A DNA stretch of 64,000 bases, from contig NC_092629.1 of NCBI RefSeq assembly GCF_039555335.1, forward strand, positions 34,117,796 through 34,181,795, in the 5' to 3' direction. This DNA is from Amphiura filiformis. Its lineage: Eukaryota > Echinodermata > Ophiuroidea > Amphilepidida > Amphiuridae. The position numbers and the translations under genes are program-made. Shown here one piece after another: positions 1 to 13,487 of this stretch. Position 1 is the stretch's first letter. Every line of letters begins with the position of its first letter. The notes beneath the pieces are model-generated. The model made no database searches. It was not told the DNA's origin and saw nothing but the letters and a program-made list of their open reading frames with translations.

Positions 1-499
1 CCCCTGTTCTTCCATATGGCCCAGTTAAGTATGTGTTATAAAACTATCTTCAGTAGATACACTGCAAATTGGCCAGAACACATGGAACGTGTTCATTAAT
101 GTAGCGGTTTTAACACATGACACGTGTTCAACTTATTTAGATAACACTAGTGTGAAAACCTGAGACGTGTTCATAAGATACAGTTGAACACATGACACAT
201 GAGTAATAAGTGTTCTAAAATATTTCAGAACATCAGTGTTCAAATGAAACAAAGAAAGACATAAGGAAAAAAGAACACGTGTCAAGTGTTCAAAAGGTGT
301 TACATATGTGTTCTAAGTTTTGAAAATGTTGTCTTATTTTTCAAAATCAACTATTAATGTAACAATGTTTCCTTTTTGTGATAGTGCTATGTAAGGAGGC
401 ACTATTTAAGGCATATTTTAGTATGGATATGCAGACATCTTTTCATAACTAATCTTGGAAACAGAGACAGAACACTAGTGTCAAGTGCAATGACTTTTA
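1..499. repeat. Cluster of GTGTTC / GAACAC words
   Basis: At least ten copies of GAACAC, AACACATG, CGTGTTC or AGTGTTC occur in 500 bp, on both strands, for example GAACACATGGAACGTGTTC at 76-94 and GAACACGTGTCAAGTGTTC near 273. Several pair as imperfect palindromes. They run into the satellite that follows. It may be a decayed tandem repeat; I see no gene. Confidence 0.5.
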
Positions 500-3020
500 C
501 AGTGTAGCAAGATGTGTTATAAAACTCTCTTCATTAGATAGCAAGGTGGGTTATAAAACTATCTTCAGTAGATAGCAAGATGCGTTAAAATTATCTTCAG
601 TAGATAGCAATATGCGTTAAAAACTATCTTCAGTAGATAGCAAGATGTGTCATAAAACTATCTTCATAGGTAGTAAGATGCGTCACTATCTTCATTAGAT
701 AACAAGATGCGTCATAAAACTATCTTCATATGTAGTGAGATGCGTCACTATATCTTCAGTAGATAGCAAGATGCGTCATAAAACTATCTTCATTAGATAA
801 CAAAATGTGTCATAAAACTATCTTGAGTAGATAGCACTAGACGCGCTATAATCTTCAGCAGATAGCAAGATGCGTCATTAACCTATCGTCGTTAGATAGC
901 AAGATGCGTCATAAAACTATCTTCATTAGATAACAAAATGTGTCATAAAACTATCTTGAGTAAATAGCACTAGACGCGCTATAATCTTCAGCAGATAGCA
1001 AGATGCGTCATTAACCTATCGTCGTAGATAGCAAGATGCGTCATAAAACTATCTTCATTAGATAACAAAATGTGTCATAAAACTATCTTGAGTAGATAGC
1101 ACTAGACGCGCTATAATCTTCAGCAGATAGCAAGATGCGTCATTAACCTATCGTCGTAGATAGCAAGATGCGTCATAAAACTATCTTCATTAGATAACAA
1201 AATGTGTCATAAAACTATCTTGAGTAGATAGCACTAGACGCGCTATAATCTTCAGCAGATAGCAAGATGCGTCATTAACCTATCGTCGTAGATAGCAAGA
1301 TGCGTCATAAAACTATCTTCATTAGATAACAAAATGTGTCATAAAACTATCTTGAGTAGATAGCACTAGACGCGCTATAATCTTCAGCAGATAGCAAGAT
1401 GCGTCATTAACCTATCGTCGTAGATAGCAAGATGCGTCATAAAACTATCTTCATTAGATAACAAAATGTGTCATAAAACTATCTTGAGTAGATAGCACTA
1501 GACGCGCTATAATCTTCAGCAGATAGCAAGATGCGTCATTAACCTATCGTCGTAGATAGCATGATGCGTCATAAAACTATCTTCATTAGATAACAAAATG
1601 TGTCATAAAACTATCTTGAGTAGATAGCACTAGACGCGCTATAATCTTCAGCAGATAGCAAGATGCGTCATTAACCTATCGTCGTAGATAGCAAGATGCG
1701 CCATAAAACTATCTTCATTAGATAACAAAATGTGTCATAAAACTATCTTGAGTAGATAGCACTAGACGCGCTATAATCTTCAGCAGATAGCAAGATGCGT
1801 CATTAACCTATCGTCGTAGATAGCAAGATGCGTCATAAAACTATCTTCATTAGATAACAAAATGTGTCATAAAACTATCTTGAGTAGATAGCACTAGACG
1901 CGCTATAATCTTCAGCAGATAGCAAGATGCGTCATTAACCTATCGTCGTAGATAGCACGATGCGTCATAAAACTATCTTCATTAGATAACAAAATGTGTC
2001 ATAAAACTATCTTGAGTAGATAGCACTAGACGCGCTATAATCTTCAGCAGATAGCAAGATGCGTCATTAACCTATCGTCGTAGATAGCAAGATGCGTCAT
2101 AAAACTATCTTCATTAGATAACAAAATGTGTCATAAAACTATCTTGAGTAGATAGCACTAGACGCGCTATAATCTTCAGCAGATATTAAGATGCGTCATT
2201 AACCTATCGTCGTAGATAGCAAGATGCGTCATAAAACTATCTTCATTAGATAACAAAATGTGTCATAAAACTATCTTGAGTAGATAGCACTAGACGCGCT
2301 ATAATCTTCAGCAGATAGCAAGATGCGTCATTAACCTATCGTCGTAGATAGCAAGATGCGTCATAAAACTATCTTCATTAGATAACAAAATGTGTCATAA
2401 AACTATCTTGAGTAGATAGCACTAGACGCGCTATAATCTTCAGCAGATAGCAAGATGCGTCATTAACCTATCGTCGTAGATAGCAAGATGCGTCATAAAA
2501 CTATCTTCATTAGATAACAAAATGTGTCATAAAACTATCTTGAGTAGATAGCACTAGACGCGCTATAATCTTCAGCAGATAGCAAGATGCGTCATTAACC
2601 TATCGTCGTTGCAAGATGCGCTGTTTCAGTGTGTAGCAAGACGGGACATAAAACTATCTTCAGTATTTGTTTGATAGCAATATGCGTATAATCTTGCACA
2701 ATGTAGATAACATGGCGCATTATACAGTTATATTCATTAGATAGCAAAATGCGTTATAAAACTATTTTCAGTAGATAGCAATAATGTGCTTCATAAAACT
2801 CTCTTCGTTAGATAACAAAGTGCGTTATATAACTATCTTCAGTAGATAGCAAGACGCGTCATAAAACTATCTTCAGTAGATAGCAAGATGCACTATAAAA
2901 CTGTCTTCAGTTAGCAAGATGTGTTTAACTATCTTCAGTAGATAGCAATAATATGCGTCATAAAACTATCTTCAGTAGATAGCAACAAATGCGTGATAAA
3001 ACTATCTTCATATGCGCTAT
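500..3020. repeat. Satellite with 132-bp higher-order units of four ~33-bp monomers
   Basis: From about 757 to 2604 the sequence repeats with a period of 132 bp: unit junctions (GTCGTAGATAGC) fall at 888, 1021, 1153, 1285, 1417, 1549, 1681, 1813, 1945, 2077, 2209, 2341, 2473 and 2605. Units differ at only a few bases. Each has four related monomers of 34, 34, 31 and 33 bp, each with a CTATC-N7-GATAG palindrome. Flanks at 500-756 and 2605-3020 hold single diverged monomers (CTATCTTCAGTAGATAG core). This is higher-order organisation like that of centromeric satellites on a small scale. No ORF crosses it. Confidence 0.95.
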
Positions 3021-4908
3021 CAAACTATCTTAACATCTTATAGTGGCAAAACTGTCAAGTTGAATATAAACTGTTAAAAAGAATTGAATAAACTGCGTTT
3101 CAAGAAAATAGGATTTTCATAACATATGTATACTAAACAGGCATGTAATGTAAATACGAACTGCATGCTATAGCTACTCTCGTGTTTAGCATTTTTGCTC
3201 TTTATGATATTTATAGTTTTATAAGTCACTAAGGAGGTTTGTTTGTTTTTTCTTTTATATATTCAGCCAAGATGGTTGAAAACTCTGCTTTATTTGCAAA
3301 AGAAAAACGTATTATTTTCTCGAACATGTAAAAGGGCGATTTTGTTTAAATTTTGAAACTTTTGTTCTTTCTTTACGAGTGTGATTGTCATGATGTTTGC
3401 GCCCTTTTTAATCACTATTTTTTTAATTTGTAGATTAGTTTTTTAGAATTGAATTTTTCATTACATTTAGTGTACCAAAACACACTAGGGACTAAGAGTT
3501 TAATCATTTTTACCACTAGTTTCTCGATTTGTTTAAAAGAATGTGTTCTGTGTAGAACATGTCTGCACGCGTCATGTCACGATTTCTAGCTGTGTTTGCT
3601 CATCATGTCTACGGAAGAATTGCCGCGGTATTTATGCCAATCTTTCCGCTTCCAACTCACCGCGCCGATATAACCACTTTAGAGTGAAACGATTTTGACT
3701 AGTTCAAGTTTGCACGGCTATAGCGTAGTCGTCAGCAAACCATCGAATAACAATTCTCAGTAAAATCATGAAAATCAAAGCTCGTCTCAGAACCGATGAT
3801 AGCTATTCATTTTGTAGCATATTTCATGAATTATTTCAAATATGTGTAAAAAAAATTGTTTTAATTATTATTATTTTTTATATTCTGGTATTTTTACTGT
3901 CGTCTGCGCCGCGACATTATCAGCGCAAGTGTGGGTTAAGCCACGCATTGCGCTGCTCGCTGCTTGCCCGTAGTTGCCACAGAAAGGTATGAATAGATAT
4001 GCCCTGCAGCATTGCACTGATTGCGGCATCATAATTGGTGATAATCAAATCTGGGATGTCAAAGACGGCTCTTATTCATTTATCGTGTTTTTAACTGAAA
4101 GGGATGAGCCCTAGTTGATAAATTGTTTTCTGATGAAGGGCAGGCGGAGACGGATGAAAGCACTACCGTACATGTTCATCAGGGAAGGTATATATAACAT
4201 GACATGACTGGTTTAAATTTGAGTGAAAGCTTTGTTTTTTATCATTTGTTTAAAAAAGGTAAACTATTTTTAACAAACAGCGAATTAAAATATCTTCAGG
4301 GAATAATTTCAAGTGTGAGTTGCACAATTTGACCCGTGTCAGTTTGCGCTGAGAATCTGCATGTACTCACCCCAGCAACAGCACTGGTCCTAAACTTGTT
4401 CACCTTTTCTCTTACTACCGTATTTTATATCTTTTCATAACCCACGCTCTCTTACCCACATACTGGCAAGTTCAGTCAGAAAATATAAATTTGTCCAGCT
4501 TATTATACCAGTACTGCTGGCCCAGTTTAATGCCGGTGTGCAAACATTTATTCGCCCAATACCGGTGTCCAGTATATTGGACTTTATTGGCCGAGTATTG
4601 GTTGGGACATGATACATATATTGGGCAAAGGGTCCGACGTCCGATCAGTTGGTGAATCGATGGTACCCCATATAGTACCTGATCGAAACTGACTGCTAAA
4701 TAAACTGTGTGTGTGTTACGTAGGCCTACATTACCAGATTCTTGCTTCGGGCTCTTGCTGCCGTCCCCAGGTAAGACTACACTGCTGCCCAACTATACTT
4801 CACTGGTACTCTAGAGTACATTATGTTGGTTCTCTAGAGTACTAGTACACACACATCAGAATCACACGTAGGCACACTGGTACTGCATCGGTACCCTAGA
4901 GTAGCGAC
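3021..4908. other. No recognised gene
   Basis: AT-rich single-copy-looking DNA. A 74-codon frame at 3768-3992 has no similarity I recognise. TGTTCTGTGTAGAACA at about 3545 is a perfect inverted repeat. The first exact TAGGCCTA of the window is at 4721. GTACC/CTAGAGTAC words repeat around 4795-4900. Confidence 0.5.
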
Positions 4909-5202
4909 AAATCCAATTTCATGCATTCCTACACCTCAATGGCAGCCATAGCTGGGTCCCCGTCGACTCCATCTCACCTAAAATGTGAAATGATGCGGGT
5001 ATTTTAAACTGCCTTTATCACCCGTGTTACACGTAGACAAAAGAATGATGACAGTTTACAACACAAAAGTATCTAATATCGAATTTTAAGCGGCTTTAAT
5101 CCACCCAATTGGGCAGTCATGCACAACACCAGTTTGGTGCTGCGGGGACCCAGTAATGGCCGACCAAATCCTGATCATGACTTGGCTCGTTGGATTCGTC
5201 TA
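4909..5202 (-). mobile_element. ~295-bp element, inverted pair member 1
   Basis: This segment is a diverged reverse-complement copy of 7178-7477. Ends are AATCCAATTTC on the left and CGTTGGATTCG on the right, so a short GAATCCAA-type inverted repeat closes the element. Internal shared words include GGGTCC, CCACCCAATTGGGCAG and TGTTACACGTAGACAAAAG. No ORF. It is probably a small non-autonomous DNA transposon. Confidence 0.7.
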
Positions 5203-6822
5203 TAGGGAAGGCAGCAATACATGTAGGAATCTGGTACCGTAACCAGTAACACCTCCGCAAAGTATATGAATGTGTGTCCTCTCAAGAAGAATATTGGTTA
5301 TAGTAAACCCTCTTATCCAATTTAGATGGGAGACAACTGTTTTGAGTGAAAGTCATATAAAAAGATCTACCTGTCGCATTTCTTTTAGAGTGAAATTTTC
5401 AAAGCTCCGAAAGAGATATCGCTCATATCCCTCTTTTATGTACAGTGACGTAACCAGGGACGTAACCATGGACGTTTTCAGAGGAGGGGGAGGTAAAGGA
5501 GGGCGAAAATGCTCATTGTGTTAACTTTGCTACCAATGAATTCCTCTAGCCATAAGAACTCAGAAAATGCATAGTTTGACATGTATAGAGTTCAATTAAA
5601 AGTGTTTATCTTAAAAACACAAACAGTGTTTAAACATGGTGTTTAAGGAAGCGTTTATATTGTTAGTATTTATGTATATGAAAATGCAGAAATGTATGTA
5701 TTGCGTTTCCTTTTTTTAACATCGAAGATGCCATTTGTTCAAATGCACTTTCTAGAAATGCTTGCACAGCGCATTCCAACGAAAATCCTGTCTATAGGGT
5801 AGGGGTGTGTGGGTGTATTTATTTGTTTGTTTGCTTGGTTTTTTTTAGTATTCCCTTAGATGAATTATTTGTTATTTTAAAATTGTTTTATTAGAATAAG
5901 AAAAAAAAATGGTTATTTCATAAATTATTTTTAATTATTTTTAATAACATTATTATAATAATAAATGAATAATAATTGAAGCAATTTCGCCGATATAGGT
6001 CAGAGTTCAACGTGTCCTAACTGCTAAAACTGTCCCACAATGCATTGCAAATTTCGCGGACGGTGTGATGATGAATCATGTTTTTCTTTTTTCGCTTTCA
6101 TGACCATTCTTGTTCAGTGTAACCATGTTAACGCATTGGAATGCTGTCAAATACTATCATATCAAATCACGCAAAATCTAAACTTGTCTGAGAATTCTTT
6201 TGTGAAACATAAAATAATTTACTTTGTTAGTCCAAATGCTTTAGTAAGTCGTCTTCAAACCTTTCAGTAAATTCCCATCAGTGTGATTAATTTCATGTTT
6301 TTTTTCCTTTTCACAGTGGAGCTGTTGGTATTTGTAATGTAATTTTAATACGGCTGTAAAAGGATTTGGTATGTGTCTGCGGCGTAACGTGATTACTTTA
6401 TTGTTGAACATCCAGTTTTGGACGATAAGCCAAGCATCTTAATTAATATTTTATAACATGTACGGTCTTGTATTCTTTGTACAGAAAATATTGGAAATCA
6501 GTACACATCAGCTCAAGGGGCGTTTCGTGATTTTAGCACCCTCTTTTATAGGCATGGTTAAGATAGATAACCACGAAAAAAGCTTATTTCCAAAATTTCA
6601 ATTGATTCCCACATTGAAAGGTCCTCATCTCCAAGTTTTCTTTATCAAAACTGAGATTTTGGTATCAGACGAAAGCTCATATTTTTCTCATTTACCCCAG
6701 TAAAATGTAACGCCCGAGATATTTTTCGATTAAATGGTGTGAACAAAATTGTGGTGAATTGTGGTTACCATACCGGAGGTGTGTATGTACTTATGGGCAT
6801 TGTTGTACACGTTTTTGCTTCT

Positions 6823-7174
6823 CATATCAAAACCGCTCGAGCAATACAACTCAAAATTTGGTTAAAAATGTTTTTAATGGTAGGCCTCAATGTAAGATAA
6901 AAAACTGAACATGAAAAATCGGACCACGCGCTCTTCTTGAATTTACGAGTTACCCATGATTGCAATTGCATCGTTTGCATGTATTTTATTTCCTTCGGAC
7001 AGCTTAAATAAAATACATGCAAACGATGCAATTGCAATCATGGGTAACTCGCAAATTCAAGAAGGGCGCGTGTTCCGATTTTTCATGTTCATTTTTTTAA
7101 TCTTACATTGAGGCCTATCATTAAAAACATTTTTTCCCAAATTTTGAGTTGTATTGCTCAATCGGTTTTGATAT
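6823..7174. mobile_element. Foldback element with ~165-bp arms
   Basis: The left arm from CATATCAAAACCG (about 6823) pairs with the right arm ending CGGTTTTGATATG (about 7174). The centre is near 7000 (CCTTCGGACAGC). The inner part around AAATACATGCAAACGATGC is nearly perfect; the outer arms have scattered mismatches. The hairpin is directly followed by the inverted-pair element at 7178. Confidence 0.85.
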
Positions 7175-7177
7175 GTC

Positions 7178-7477
7178 GACGAATCCAACGAGCCAAATGA
7201 TGGTCAGAATTCAGTCGGCCATTACTGGGTCCCGTCTGCACAAAACTGGTGTTGTTACTGCCCAATTGGGTGGATTAAATCCGCTTAAAAATCGATGTTG
7301 AATTGTATTCTGTTGTAAACTTTCATCAATCTTTTGTCTACGTGTAACACTGGTGATAGAATGCAGTTTAATATCCCCGTCAAAGCCACATCATTTCACA
7401 TTTTAGGGGGAATATGCCAAAGGGGGACCCAGTTATGGCGGCTATTGAGGTGTAGGAATGCGTGAAATTGGATTCGT
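7178..7477 (+). mobile_element. ~300-bp element, inverted pair member 2
   Basis: It begins GACGAATCCAACGAGCC and ends GAAATTGGATTCG, so GAATCCAA and TTGGATTC mark the ends. It is the reverse complement of 4909-5202 with moderate divergence. The two copies enclose 2 kb that includes the foldback at 6823-7174. Confidence 0.7.
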
Positions 7478-10049
7478 ATATGATCCTGTGCCATATACTG
7501 GGGTACCCAAAAAGGTGGCTTTGTTACATTTTGATGTGCAGTTTGGATTTCAAAACACTGTCTCTCGAGTATTTCTTCACTTAGAAGATTCAATTAGGTC
7601 TTAAATTGGGGCTAATTTATTCTATATTACTCATGTTTTTATCCTGTTTAAAAATATTTTTCAATTATTTTCTTATGACGTTTGGCATGAAATGTGCCAA
7701 GGGTGGCTGAGGATTAGGGGGAGGAGGATTAGGGGAGGGATTCATATTGTAAATTTGATTTAAAACCCCCTTTAAAAATTTGAATCTAGTAAAAAAAATG
7801 TCTAAATGAACTCCCAGACATCTAAACCAAGTAAATAAATACAGAAGTTCATTTAAAAGACCAATACTTGCTCAGAATGATTGTAAATGTGGAAAAAAGA
7901 GTTGGGGTTTCATCCTCCCTACTTTGTGATTGTTTTTGCCCGCACTCTCTCATTTTTTAACCAATTTCCATAAAAAAGGTGTCAAAATGCTCAGAAGGAT
8001 AAACCACTTCAAATGAGATGTGTAGGTAAAATGTTTGAACCATTTCATTTTTTTACTATGTAACACAAAGGTACCCCAGGTTGTGACACAGGACCATATA
8101 CACAATAAATCAATGCGCAAAGCAACCACGCCAGCAACGCAAGCTTTCCGTTCTCCGGTGCTCCACAGAACAACGAATTTGATTTTGGAAAAGCCTACTT
8201 TTGAAAGACTTTTGTACCCAAACTTATTGATTAGAATTTGGGACAGAACATTAACATTGAATATTAAATATTGTTAGTAAATTCTATGGTATTATATCAT
8301 AATTATTCAGTTTCAAGTTCATCGTTATGGTTTGATGTGTTGTTAAAACCATATATATATTTTCATCCAATTTTAATTTTGCTATTCTTTACCCCAAATG
8401 CTGAAATGATATTATTAGTATTAAACTGCCGGGGATGGTTTCTGTCCATTTAATATTGAAATATCAAGATATAAAGTGAAAGAAACCCCACTGGCTGTTT
8501 TGGCCATTTAACACGGTTCTATATGCGGACTTAAAGTCATAATTATGACTTTATGTCACCTACAAATACAACAACTTGGGCAAATTCCATTTAGTGTAAG
8601 AAGGGACGCGTGTAAACATTACGCCAAAAAATCAGGTTTGAAAAAAAAAATCACAAATTACAAGATCGTTTAAGGAATTGCTAAATTAATGTATGTCTTT
8701 CTTGTAGATTGTTCTCTGGTTCACACCACGTATATATACACATACATGCTTATATGCATTTTTCGTAACTAATTATTATTTTTCGTTTTTGTTTGTTTGT
8801 TTGTTTGTTTGTTCTTGACTCGATATAGTTTGTTTGGCAACAGTTGTTCCAGTAGCATATAGCCTACAGTCCTTTTTAAACGGGCGCGCGCCCCGGGTAT
8901 AAAAAAAGAGAAGAGATATTGGAGAAAAAAAGAAAAGAACGTCTGTGTGCATGTGATTTTGACGAAATTAATCTCATAAAAAGCAAACGAATTTGTTCCA
9001 TTTAAGCTTCAATATGTTATATTCACATGTTTCATGATCATTTCTTAGCTCACCAAGAAATTGGGGCCCCGGTTACCGAAGTTCGGTATGCGCCTGTGTT
9101 CCTTGCACTGTGTTCATTCCAGGATTTATCCTTGCAGAGAAGATACAGGATATTAAAAATATATAGGCCTACTTGCACAACATCTAGTTTGATGAAACTC
9201 TTCGCATCTTTCCGATCTTATCGTGTTTAAACACGTACGTAAAAGTTGAACTCGATTTCTCGATGTAAATAAAAATCGTTACCAATCATACAAAATTTCT
9301 TAACCGCAACAATTGGTTCTAGCCTTCAATAGTCTGTTTCAAGTTCGATTTCAAATCAATGTCAGATATCTGGTTTTAAAAAGATACATAAAGGCGCCGC
9401 ACTCGTCCTCACACGTCATAAATCAAAAACAATTATGGAAAATTGGAGAAATGGTTTCTTTTTGTGTAAATGCTGAATGTCGAACCGCCCCTAATATGTA
9501 ATCGCCAATCAACATGCGGTTAATATAATTAGATCATATTTTGTATCACAGAAAAATTGATTAGCGCAATTTTGGATGGAATTAGCTTCCCGCCCTAATT
9601 TTTGTAACATGTCTGAACTGGCATAGGCAGATATTATGTGGGCATAACTCAGGTTCACTGACGTGCAGAAGGGGGTCACGGGGCCTCCTATATACTTGAG
9701 TTGGTAAGTCGAGGCAAATTTTGAAGTAGGCGGAATCGAAGCTGGATTTACCATTCTGGGGGGCCTGGGCCAGGCCAAAATTTGGAGTCCCCATGCAAAA
9801 TCACCGTGATGAAGGCACGTACACACACTCAAGTCGCGAAGTATTGGTTTACGTATAAACGACAGTGGCGGCGGAAGCACTAAAATTCAGAGGGACGAGC
9901 ATATTTCGTTCCAATTTTAGTACAAGACATTTGTATTTCCATTTCAGACTATTTTAGCGCAAATGATGGTGAAAAATTGAATAGCCAATAATATATTGCA
10001 ACATTTTGCAATTTTACAATATTGGTCCCAAACATGGTGTTTTTCGGGC
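7478..10049. other. No recognised gene; short simple repeats
   Basis: Contains a (GTTT)n microsatellite at about 8791-8813 and a GC-rich palindrome GGGCGCGCGCCCC at about 8882. Small open frames (for example 9509-9880 minus) show no recognisable domain. Confidence 0.5.
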
Positions 10050-11181
10050 GATAGCAAAATGCTTGAATTTTTTCTATCAGCAGCAGATAGCAAAATGCTT
10101 GAATTTTTTCTATCAGCAGCAGATAGCAAAAATGCTTGAATTTTTTCTATCAGCAGCAGATAGCAAAAATGCTTGAATTTTTTCTATCAGCAGCAGATAG
10201 CAAAAATGCTTGAATTTTTTCTATCAGCAGCAGATAGCAAAAATGCTTGAATTTTTTCTATCAGCAGCAGATAGCAAAAATGCTTGAATTTTTTCTATCA
10301 GCAGCAGATAGCAAAAATGCTTGAATTTTTGCTATCAGCAGTAGATTGAAAATGCTTAAATTGTTGCTGTCTTCAGTACATAGCTGATAGTAACAATTTA
10401 GGCATATTGCTATCTACTGCTGATAGCAGCAATGCATTTCTTTTTATCTACTGCTGATAGCAACAATTTTAGCATTTTTGTTATCTACTGCTGATAGCAA
10501 CAATTTAAGCATTTTGTTATCTACTGCTGATAGCAACAATTTAAGCATTTGTTATCTACTGCTGATAGCAACAATTAAGCATATTACTATCTACTGCTGA
10601 TAGCAATAATTTCAACAATTTAAGCATTTATCTACTGCTGATAGCAACAATTTAAGCATTTTTTTATCTACTGCTGATAGCAACAATTTAAGCATTTTTG
10701 TTATCTTCTGCTGATATCAACAATTTAAGCATTTTTATCTACTGCTGATAGCAACAATTTAAGCATTTGTTATCTACTGCAGATAGCAACAATTTTAGCA
10801 TTTTTGTTATCTACTGCTGATAGCAACAATTAAGCATTTGCTATCTACTGCTGATAGCAACAATTTAAGCATATTTGTTATATACTGCTGATAGCAACAA
10901 TTAAGCATATTGCTATCTACTGCTGATAGCAACAATTTAAGCATTTGTTATCTACTGCTGATAGCAACAATTTTAGCATTTTTTTTATCTACTGCTGATA
11001 GCAACAATTTTAGCTTTTTTGTTATCTACTGCTGATAGCATCAATTTTAGCATTTTTGTTATCGACTGCTGATAGCAACAATTTTAGCATTTTTGTTATC
11101 TACTGCTGATAGCAACAATTTTAGCATTTTTGTTGTCTACTGCTGATATCAACAATTTAAACATTTTTATCTACTGCTGAT

Positions 11182-12455
11182 GGTCGCATGTCATAAGTTG
11201 GGTACAATTTCCATTACATGGTTAAAAATGACAAAAAATGTATTTTTTGATATGTTGTATATATTGACAACCTCTAACAATTACCACCACTTTTAACCTT
11301 AGCACATGCTCAATTTTTGAGATAATGCTTAATTACTAATTAATTAATACACAGGCGTCTAAGTAAATCTCAATTTTCAAATGCATTTTTCTCAAATCGG
11401 ACCTCAATTACAAAAATGACTGTAAAATGTTTATTTTATGCAAGAATGTCATCAGATTTGGAGGATATGTTCTCAATACAATAATGCTTGAAATGAACTA
11501 TTTAAACTAATTGTACGTATGTTAATTACGTTGTGGAGGTCAATGACCTTTTTACGAGTAATTAGCGAGATGGTTATTCTATTATTGAGGAAATGAATAT
11601 CAAGAAGAGAAATGTACATTAGCACATTGCTAAAAATACTGAAATTCAACTATGGTTTCATTAAAAATTTAAAAAAATGGAACATATAACCCTTTAAGGT
11701 GGTACTACACCCCTTGATAAATTTGTGAATATTTTTGCATTTTCTCAAAAATAATATCACACAGTAACAAAAGTTATGTATATTATAGGGGTAAGGAATC
11801 CAGTTACTACACTGGAATGTCAGTGACTCAAGACAAGCGGTACGTTATTTATGATAAGAAAAGAGGTACCGCTAGAATGTACCTCATTTCTTAACATATA
11901 ATGAACCCCTTGTCTTGAATCACTGAAATTTCAGTGAAGTAATTGGATTCCGTGCCCCTATATAATATACATAACTTTTGTTACCAGTGTGTAGTTACTT
12001 ATTTGAGAAAAATGCAAAATTAGTCACAAAATTTATCAGGGGGTGTAGTACCTCCTTAAGTAGCCAGTAATTGTTTTAGTTGTACAAATTCAACATTCAG
12101 AGCTGTCAATACATCATACCCTCACTAGATATGAAAAAGTAACCAGTAGTATTGATATGCTGACATGTGAATTTTCACATAGGCCCTATTGCACACTCCC
12201 GCATCCGCCTGCTCCACATCCGCCTGCTCCTCCACCCCTGGCATTTTCATTTCAACTGATGTGATTTTTTTACTGAATGATGTATAATTTTATGCTTCAG
12301 TAGACTGAAAGAGTATAAAATTAGGCTTAAAATGAGGTATCAGTCACTGCTGTAGGATATGGGGTTACGGAAAGCCAATCAAATTTGTATCGCAATTTTC
12401 AGAAAAGTGTAATCCGTCCACCCTTTTTTGCATACCCAACTTATGACATGCGACC
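11182..12455. mobile_element. TIR element with 4-bp target duplication (TGAT), copy 1
   Basis: Perfect terminal inverted repeats of about 23 bp begin GGTCGCATGTCATAAGTTGG. TGAT flanks it on both sides (11178-11181 and 12456-12459), and removing the element restores the satellite unit (CTACTGCTGATAGCAAC). The 1274 bp hold no transposase. It shares ends and duplication length with copies at 59997-61104 and 35714-37556. A TTAA-flanked foldback is nested inside. I could not assign a superfamily. Confidence 0.9.
11698..12055. mobile_element. TTAA-flanked foldback element nested in copy 1
   Basis: The 358-bp element is a long imperfect palindrome, from GGTGGTACTACACCCC to its partner ending GGTGTAGTACCTCC, flanked by TTAA on both sides (11694-11697 and 12056-12059). 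TTAA duplications are typical of piggyBac and Kolobok elements. A related right end occurs at 34378-34464, also followed by TTAA. Confidence 0.88.
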
Positions 12456-13487
12456 TGATAGCAACAATTTAAGCATTTGTTATCTACTGCAGATAGCAAC
12501 AATGTTAGCATTTTTGTTATCTACTGCTGATAGCAACAATTAAGCATATTGCTATCTACTGCTGATAGCAACAATTAAGCATATTGCTATCTACTGCTGA
12601 TAGCAACAATTAAGCATATTGTTATCTACTGCTGATAGCAACAATTAAGCATATTGCTATCTACTGCTGATAGCAACAATTTAAGCATTTGTTATCTACT
12701 GCTGATAGCAACAATTTAAGCATATTTGTCATATACTGCTGATAGCAACAATTAAGCATATTGCTATCTACTGCTGATAGCAACAATTTAAGCATTTGTT
12801 ATCTACTGCTGATAGCAACAATTTTAGCATTTTTTTTATCTACTGCTGATAGCAACAATTTTAGCTTTTTTGTTATCTACTGCTGATAGCATCAATTTTA
12901 GCATTTTTGTTATCTACTGCTGATAGCAACAATTTTAGCATTTTTGTTATCTACTGCTGATAGCAACAATTTAAGCATTTGTTATCTACTGCTGATAGCA
13001 ACAATTAAAGTATTTTGTTATCTACTGCAGATAGCAACAATTGAGCACATTAGCAACAATTTAAGTATTTTGTTATCTACTGCTGATAGCAACAATGCAT
13101 TTCTTTTTATCTTCTGCTGATAGCAACAATTTTAGCATTTTAGCTATCTACTGCTGATAGCAACAATTTAAGTATTTTTGCTATCCACTGTTGATCGCAA
13201 CAATTTATGCAGTTTATTTTCTACTGATAACAACAATTAAGCACATTGCTATCTACTGCTGATATCGGAAATTTAAGCATTTTGTTATATACTGCTGATA
13301 GCAACAATTTAGGCATTTTTCCTATCTACTGCTGATAGCAACAATTCAAGCATTTTCCTATCTACTGCTGATAGCAACAATTAAGCATATTGCTATCTAC
13401 TGCTGATAGCAACAATTAAGCATATTGCTATCTACTGCTAATCACAATTTAAGCATTTTCTATCTGCTGCTGATAGCAACAATTTAA

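Larger units (their letters stand above)
10050..13487. repeat. ~37-bp palindrome-bearing satellite with orientation switch
   Basis: 10050-10345 has about eight near-identical units of 36-37 bp (GATAGCAAAAATGCTTGAA, T-run, CTATCAGCAGCA). After about 10360-10390 the same motif continues in reverse complement (TATCTACTGCTGATAGCAAC, AATTTAAGCAT) to 13487, with more variable units of about 33-38 bp. The array is interrupted at 11182-12455 by a transposon and cut at 13487 by another, past which one more unit is seen at 14595-14625. CAGCAGATAGCAAAAATGC resembles CAGTAGATAGCAAGATGC of the first satellite, so the two arrays are related. Confidence 0.93.

Noticed and set aside
500..3020. CRISPR-like array
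   Set aside because: Regular repeats, but there are no unique spacers: the whole 132-bp unit repeats. The window is also eukaryotic, with spliced genes.
3768..3992. 74-codon open frame
   Set aside because: Isolated, no recognisable domain and no neighbouring exon; length expected by chance in AT-rich DNA.
9509..9880. 123-codon minus-strand frame
   Set aside because: No domain similarity, and a second frame on the same strand overlaps it.
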